Shown here: in pieces, positions 6,226 through 9,142 of the stretch
How the letters are laid out: each line of letters begins with the position of its first letter
Position numbering within the stretch: the stretch's first letter is position 1
DNA from: an uncultured Parabacteroides sp.
GTDB lineage: Bacteria; Bacteroidota; Bacteroidia; Bacteroidales; Tannerellaceae
Reading direction: 5' to 3'
NCBI GenBank assembly: GCA_900552415.1
Contig: USAD01000096.1
Location: forward strand, 1-9,142
DNA length: 9,142 nucleotides
Made by a program: the position numbers and the translations under genes
Notes under the pieces: generated by a model
Told to the model about the DNA's origin: nothing
Database searches by the model: none
The model's input: only the letters and a program-made list of their open reading frames with translations

Positions 6226-6960
6226 ATGGGAAGAGCGTTTGAGTTTCGTAAGGCAAGAAAGTTTAAGCGTTGGGGCAACATGGCCCGTGTGTTCACGAAG
6301 TTAGGTAAGGAGATCACGATCGCCGCTAAGCAGGGTGGACCGGAACCGGAGAACAATCCCCGTTTGCGTGTGTTGATGCAGACGGCCAAGAAGGAGAACA
6401 TGCCGAAGGAGAATGTGGAGCGTGCGATTAAGCGTGCCGTCTCTAAGGATTTCACCGATTATAAAGAGATGAACTATGAGGGCTATGGTCCTTTCGGTAT
6501 TGCTATTTTCGTGGAGACAGCGACCGACAATACGACACGTACGGTAGCTAATGTTCGCAGCTATTTCAATAAATGTGGTGGCTCACTGGGTACGAGCGGT
6601 AGCTTGGAGTTCCTTTTTGAGCATAAGTGCGTGTTCCATTTCGCGAAAAAAGAGTGTGTTTCCTTGGATGACCTTGAGCTGGAGTTGATCGACTACTTCG
6701 TTGATGAGGTTGATGAGGATGAGGATGAGATCGTTATCTATGGTGAGTTCGCTCAGAACGCCGCTATCCAGAAATATTTGGAGGAGAACGGCTTTGAGAT
6801 CACGAGTAGCGAGTTCGTTCGTATCCCGAACGATTTGAAAGAGGTGACTCCGGAGCAGCGCGAGACGATCGAGAAGCTGATCGAGAAGCTGGAGGAGGAC
6901 GAGGACGTTCAGAACGTCTTCCATAACATGAAAGAGGATGACAGCGACGAGGAGGAATAA
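6226..6960 (+). CDS. yebC: YebC/PmpR (TACO1) family protein
   Basis: This 244-residue protein belongs to the YebC/TACO1 family, cytosolic proteins named as transcriptional regulators and more recently linked to translation of difficult nascent chains such as proline runs. The family's N-terminal domain is clear: KFKRWGNMARVFTKLGKEI (12-30), IAAKQGGPEPENNPRLR (32-48), KKENMPKENVERAIKRA (55-71), YEGYGPFGIAIFVE (84-97), TDNTTRTVANVR (100-111) and GGSLGTSGSLEFLF (118-131). The first residues MGRAFEFRKARK replace the MAGHSKW common in proteobacteria, a known variant in Bacteroidetes. A very acidic tail follows residue 222, ending EDDSDEEE. It lies 38 bp after pheT on the same strand and ends just before a strong terminator, so the two form a likely operon. 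Confidence 0.95.
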   Translation: MGRAFEFRKARKFKRWGNMARVFTKLGKEITIAAKQGGPEPENNPRLRVLMQTAKKENMPKENVERAIKRAVSKDFTDYKEMNYEGYGPFGIAIFVETATDNTTRTVANVRSYFNKCGGSLGTSGSLEFLFEHKCVFHFAKKECVSLDDLELELIDYFVDEVDEDEDEIVIYGEFAQNAAIQKYLEENGFEITSSEFVRIPNDLKEVTPEQRETIEKLIEKLEEDEDVQNVFHNMKEDDSDEEE

Positions 6961-6987
6961 TTCTTTTTCATATAAATAAAGTAAAGG

Positions 6988-7025
6988 ATAAGGAGGGCTA
7001 TCACATAGCCTTCCTTATTTTTTTT
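6988..7025 (+). terminator. Intrinsic terminator after yebC
   Basis: ATAAGGAGGGCTAT (6988-7001) pairs with ATAGCCTTCCTTAT (7005-7018) through a CAC loop, 14 pairs including one G-T wobble. Eight T residues run from 7018 to 7025. It lies 27 bp past the yebC stop and should end the pheT-yebC transcript. Confidence 0.92.
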
Positions 7026-7052
7026 GGTCCAAAACTCTATTAGTTATGTTTC
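7023..7052 (+). promoter_or_regulatory. Weak candidate promoter for the outer-membrane protein gene
   Basis: TTTG at 7023-7026 could serve as a -33 box and TATGTTTC at 7045-7052 as a -7 box (one mismatch to TAnnTTTG), with an 18-base gap, slightly short of the usual 19-21. The -33 element overlaps the yebC terminator's T-run. The leader to the ATG at 7116 would be about 55 bases. Confidence 0.3.
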
Positions 7053-7115
7053 TTTTGCGTATTTTCGCGGCAAAATCTAAACAGGTATTATTATAAATTA
7101 ATATTGATGTTAATT

Positions 7116-7859
7116 ATGAAAAGTGTAAGAAAACTAATCTTTATGGCCATTTGCGCGGTGTCTGGCTTGTTCTCGAACGTGGTTTTAGCACAAAATGAAT
7201 GGGGTGTGTTTAACTCCTTAGGAGCGAGTGTTGGCGTTGGCTTAACCGGTGTTGATGTGGAGGTGGCGACGCCTATTACTCCTTATTTGGCGTTGCGAGG
7301 TGGTGTGTCGATCATGCCTGGTTTCAGCATGGGAACGGATGTTGATGTAGAGTTGGACGGTCAAGCGGCTGGAAGCATGAATGTGGATGGTTCCATGAAA
7401 CGTGTCTCAGGACAGGTTCTGTTGAATATCTATCCATTCCGTTCCTCCTCATTCTTCGCGGCTGTTGGTGGTTATTTTGGCGGTACGTCGTTGGTGACGA
7501 TCGAGGGTACAAGTGACCAGGCGTTGAAGGATAAGATCGCGGAGGCGGAGTCGGCTGGTATCGTTATTGGCGACCAGATGATCCCGTTTGATGAGAATGG
7601 CAATATTTCTGGTGGTCTGAATGTAGCGGGTTTCCGTCCTTATGTCGGTTTGGGCTTTGGCCGTGCGATCCCGACGAACCGGATCAATGTCGGAGTGGAG
7701 TTGGGTGTCCAGTTCCATGGCCATCCGGAGGTTTATACCGATAATGGCAATTTGGACTTGAGCGCGTTTGGTGAGGATGGCGATACCTTCTCTAAGATCG
7801 TGGATAAGTTGACGGTTTATCCAGTCTTGAAAATCCGTTTGAATGGTCGGATTTTCTGA
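7116..7859 (+). CDS. Secreted outer-membrane beta-barrel protein of unknown role
   Basis: From ATG 7116 the product has 247 residues. Residues 1-25 form a Sec signal peptide: MKSVRK, a hydrophobic core, then VVLA with likely cleavage before QNEWG. An ATG at 7107 adds three residues but spoils the short basic start, so I prefer 7116. The mature part alternates Gly-rich amphipathic strands (GASVGVGLTGVDVEV at 36-50, YLALRGGVSIM at 57-67, FFAAVGGYFGGTSLVTI at 113-129, FRPYVGLGFGRAI at 173-185, INVGVELGVQFHG at 190-202) and ends LKIRLNGRIF. A terminal Phe in an alternating strand is the usual BamA recognition signal. It resembles the small 8-to-10-strand barrels annotated generally as outer-membrane beta-barrel proteins in Bacteroidales; no plug or peptidoglycan-binding domain is present. 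It converges with the propeller gene with no bases between stop codons. Confidence 0.85.
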   Translation: MKSVRKLIFMAICAVSGLFSNVVLAQNEWGVFNSLGASVGVGLTGVDVEVATPITPYLALRGGVSIMPGFSMGTDVDVELDGQAAGSMNVDGSMKRVSGQVLLNIYPFRSSSFFAAVGGYFGGTSLVTIEGTSDQALKDKIAEAESAGIVIGDQMIPFDENGNISGGLNVAGFRPYVGLGFGRAIPTNRINVGVELGVQFHGHPEVYTDNGNLDLSAFGEDGDTFSKIVDKLTVYPVLKIRLNGRIF

Positions 7860-8913
7860 TTAGCTTCTAAGTTTGACTAAAAATAGGACAATTGGGCTTT
7901 CTTGGGTCGCCTGATCCGGGAAAGCCTTTTTTATGGCCTCGCCTTGTTTATAATAATAGTAGGTCTCGCCATAGGGATCGATCGGTTCGAGGCTTTTGAC
8001 GTGGCCTGTTTGATAGAAATTGTCGGTAAATCCCTCTTTCAGCTCCCAATGGTGTCCTTGCCTGGTGTCGTAGCAGAACAGATAATCCTTGTCGTTATTG
8101 GGGACTTGATTGAAAGAGGCGATCCATGCGAAGGGGAAGTTGCGGATAGGTGTCGTCCTGGCCAAATAAGGCGCTGTCGTGAAGTTCTTTCGCTTTCTGG
8201 ATCAGGAGCGTGTCCCGCAACAGGTGTCGTGCGTTGGCATGAGGCGAGTAGGCGTAGAGCAAGCCGGAATCTTTCTCAATGCCAATCAGCGGATCCCAAT
8301 GGATGAGAGGTTGGCCGTCGCGGCGCAGATCGAAGGCGGCAAGCCTTTTCCGTTCGATGGGGCGGAAAAGGGTATCGTAGGTCGCGATCTCTTGTGTCAC
8401 GATCGGTCGCGTTTGCGTGGTGTCTATCCTTTTCTCGGTCGTGAGAAGCTGGTTGTCGTGCCATTCTATGGAATAGAGATGTCGCTCCTCCGAGAGATTG
8501 CTTTTTAATTTCTTCTTTAAAAGCAGTTTGCCTTCGAAAGAATAGTAGAAGATGTCGTCGGTGTTGCCGAGGACGATCAGCTCTTTCTTGGCGGGATTGA
8601 CGACGTAGCCCGCCACTTGGATCTCGTCCGGCTGGGTGATCTGGCAGATGAACTGGCCCTCGCGGTTGAAACGATACAGGATGCCTTCGCTGACCAGGAA
8701 CAGGTTGTTGCCCTCCTGGCGGATATTTTGGGGCGACTTGATCCGGAGTTCGCCCGTGTCACGGAGCGGGATGGCGATCACCTCGTCCGCGATATCGGAA
8801 AGTTTTCCTTTGAATGGGTTAGGCGTGGTATTATTATTCCTCAATAATTTATAGCCTTGCAGGCCACAAACCAGGAGGCAAAGGATCGATAAAAGAACAA
8901 AGGCTCGTTTCAT
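7860..8913 (-). pseudogene. Frameshifted 6-bladed beta-propeller family protein
   Basis: Two overlapping minus-strand frames make one protein of about 350 residues. The first (ATG 8913 to stop at 8095) has a basic, hydrophobic signal or anchor (MKRAFVLLSILCLLVCGLQG; no convincing lipobox), then LSDIADEVIAIPL (38-50) and propeller-like repeats such as GNNLFLVSEGILYRFNREGQ (68-87) and KELIVLGNTDDIFYYSFEGK (110-129). The second frame, open from 8201 to 7860, supplies a natural family-like end: NNDKDYLFCYD, EGFTDNFYQTGHV and a final IVLFLVKLRS. Joining them needs a one-base skip, i.e. a +1 shift, somewhere between 8204 and 8095. These Bacteroidales proteins are exported and of unknown biochemical role. 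A genuine mutation, phase-like variation or a sequencing error would look the same here. If not an error, the first frame still encodes most of the propeller. Confidence 0.75.
7895..7932 (+). terminator. Intrinsic terminator for the outer-membrane protein gene, inside the opposing gene
   Basis: GGCTTTCTTGGGTC (7895-7908) pairs with GATCCGGGAAAGCC (7913-7926) through a GCCT loop: 14 pairs, three of them G-U in the plus-strand RNA. Six T residues follow at 7927-7932. On the minus strand those three become A-C mismatches and no T-run follows, so it should work only for plus-strand transcription. It begins 36 bp past the outer-membrane protein stop. Confidence 0.82.
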
Positions 8914-8929
8914 AATTGTCTTTAATAGC

Positions 8930-8955
8930 GGGAACTTCCGTTGGTGGATGTTCCC
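8930..8955. repeat. Hairpin upstream of the beta-propeller gene
   Basis: GGGAAC (8930-8935) pairs with GTTCCC (8950-8955), and after one T-T mismatch TCC (8937-8939) pairs with GGA (8946-8948), leaving a six-base loop. It lies 17 bp upstream of the propeller gene's ATG. On the minus strand no T-run follows, so it is not an ordinary terminator for the gene ending at 9000. It could be a leader structure or an operator. Confidence 0.5.
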
Positions 8956-8999
8956 TTATTTATACAATTGATAAAACGGGATCTTGGTGCTTTTATTAT

Positions 9000-9142
9000 C
9001 TATTCTTGCAAGAAAACCCAATTGTTCGGGGTTGAGAGCTCCTCTTTATAGGTGAAGCCTTCCCATTGGAACTCCTTTAGCGCTTCCACGTCGGTGATTT
9101 GCCGCTTAATAATGTAGCGGGTCATCTCGCCACGGGCCATCT
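9000..9142 (-). CDS. 3' end of an unidentified gene (continues past right edge)
   Basis: A minus-strand frame enters from the right edge and ends at TAG 9002-9000. The last 46 visible residues start MARGEMTRYIIKRQITDVEA and end with TPNNWVFLQE. The in-frame ATG at 9140 could be internal, since the frame is still open at the edge. I do not recognise the family. It lies 86 bp upstream of the propeller gene on the same strand, so the two could be cotranscribed. Sensible residue composition argues that it is coding. Confidence 0.6.
   Translation of the reverse strand, partial: MARGEMTRYIIKRQITDVEALKEFQWEGFTYKEELSTPNNWVFLQE

Noticed and set aside
1..9142. CRISPR arrays, tRNA or rRNA genes
   Set aside because: No regularly spaced direct repeats, cloverleaf patterns or conserved rRNA segments were seen in reading either strand.

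Overview
The window looks like chromosomal DNA of a Bacteroidales bacterium, most likely Parabacteroides or a close relative. This rests on a Bacteroidetes-type pheT and YebC, a good match to the Bacteroidetes -7 promoter box (TAnnTTTG) upstream of pheT, generally weak Shine-Dalgarno sequences, a protein resembling the Bacteroidales 6-bladed beta-propeller family, and an IS66 transposase remnant. I infer the genus; no rRNA or other decisive marker is present.

Left part (1-1190): an AT-rich accessory segment. The left edge carries the first 162 codons of a minus-strand eukaryote-like protein kinase of the YegI / TerY-associated type. Upstream of it is a cluster of GTTCCGAAT repeats, a decayed C-terminus of an IS66 transposase, a decayed C-terminus of a UmuC-like (DUF4113) polymerase subunit, and a long GC-rich hairpin. 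No intact gene is seen between about 490 and 1190, so this looks like the worn edge of an island.

Middle part (1195-3520): two minus-strand genes, an extremely acidic 97-residue protein and a 296-residue protein with two membrane segments. The second is divergent from a plus-strand WYL-domain transcription regulator. Their shared 172-bp intergenic region holds two near-identical 17-bp inverted repeats (C[CG]GACA-N5-TGTCCG) 50 bp apart, the natural candidates for the WYL protein's operators.

Core part (3725-7025): pheT (phenylalanyl-tRNA synthetase beta chain), then 38 bp later a YebC/TACO1-family gene, closed by a strong intrinsic terminator. Upstream of pheT are a promoter-like box and a four-arm alternating inverted repeat.

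Right part (7100-9142): a small secreted outer-membrane beta-barrel protein on the plus strand, convergent with a beta-propeller gene on the minus strand that is split by a frameshift. The barrel gene's probable terminator lies inside the 3' coding end of the opposing propeller gene and is a good hairpin only when transcribed on the plus strand. A hairpin lies upstream of the propeller gene, and the window ends in the 3' end of another minus-strand gene.
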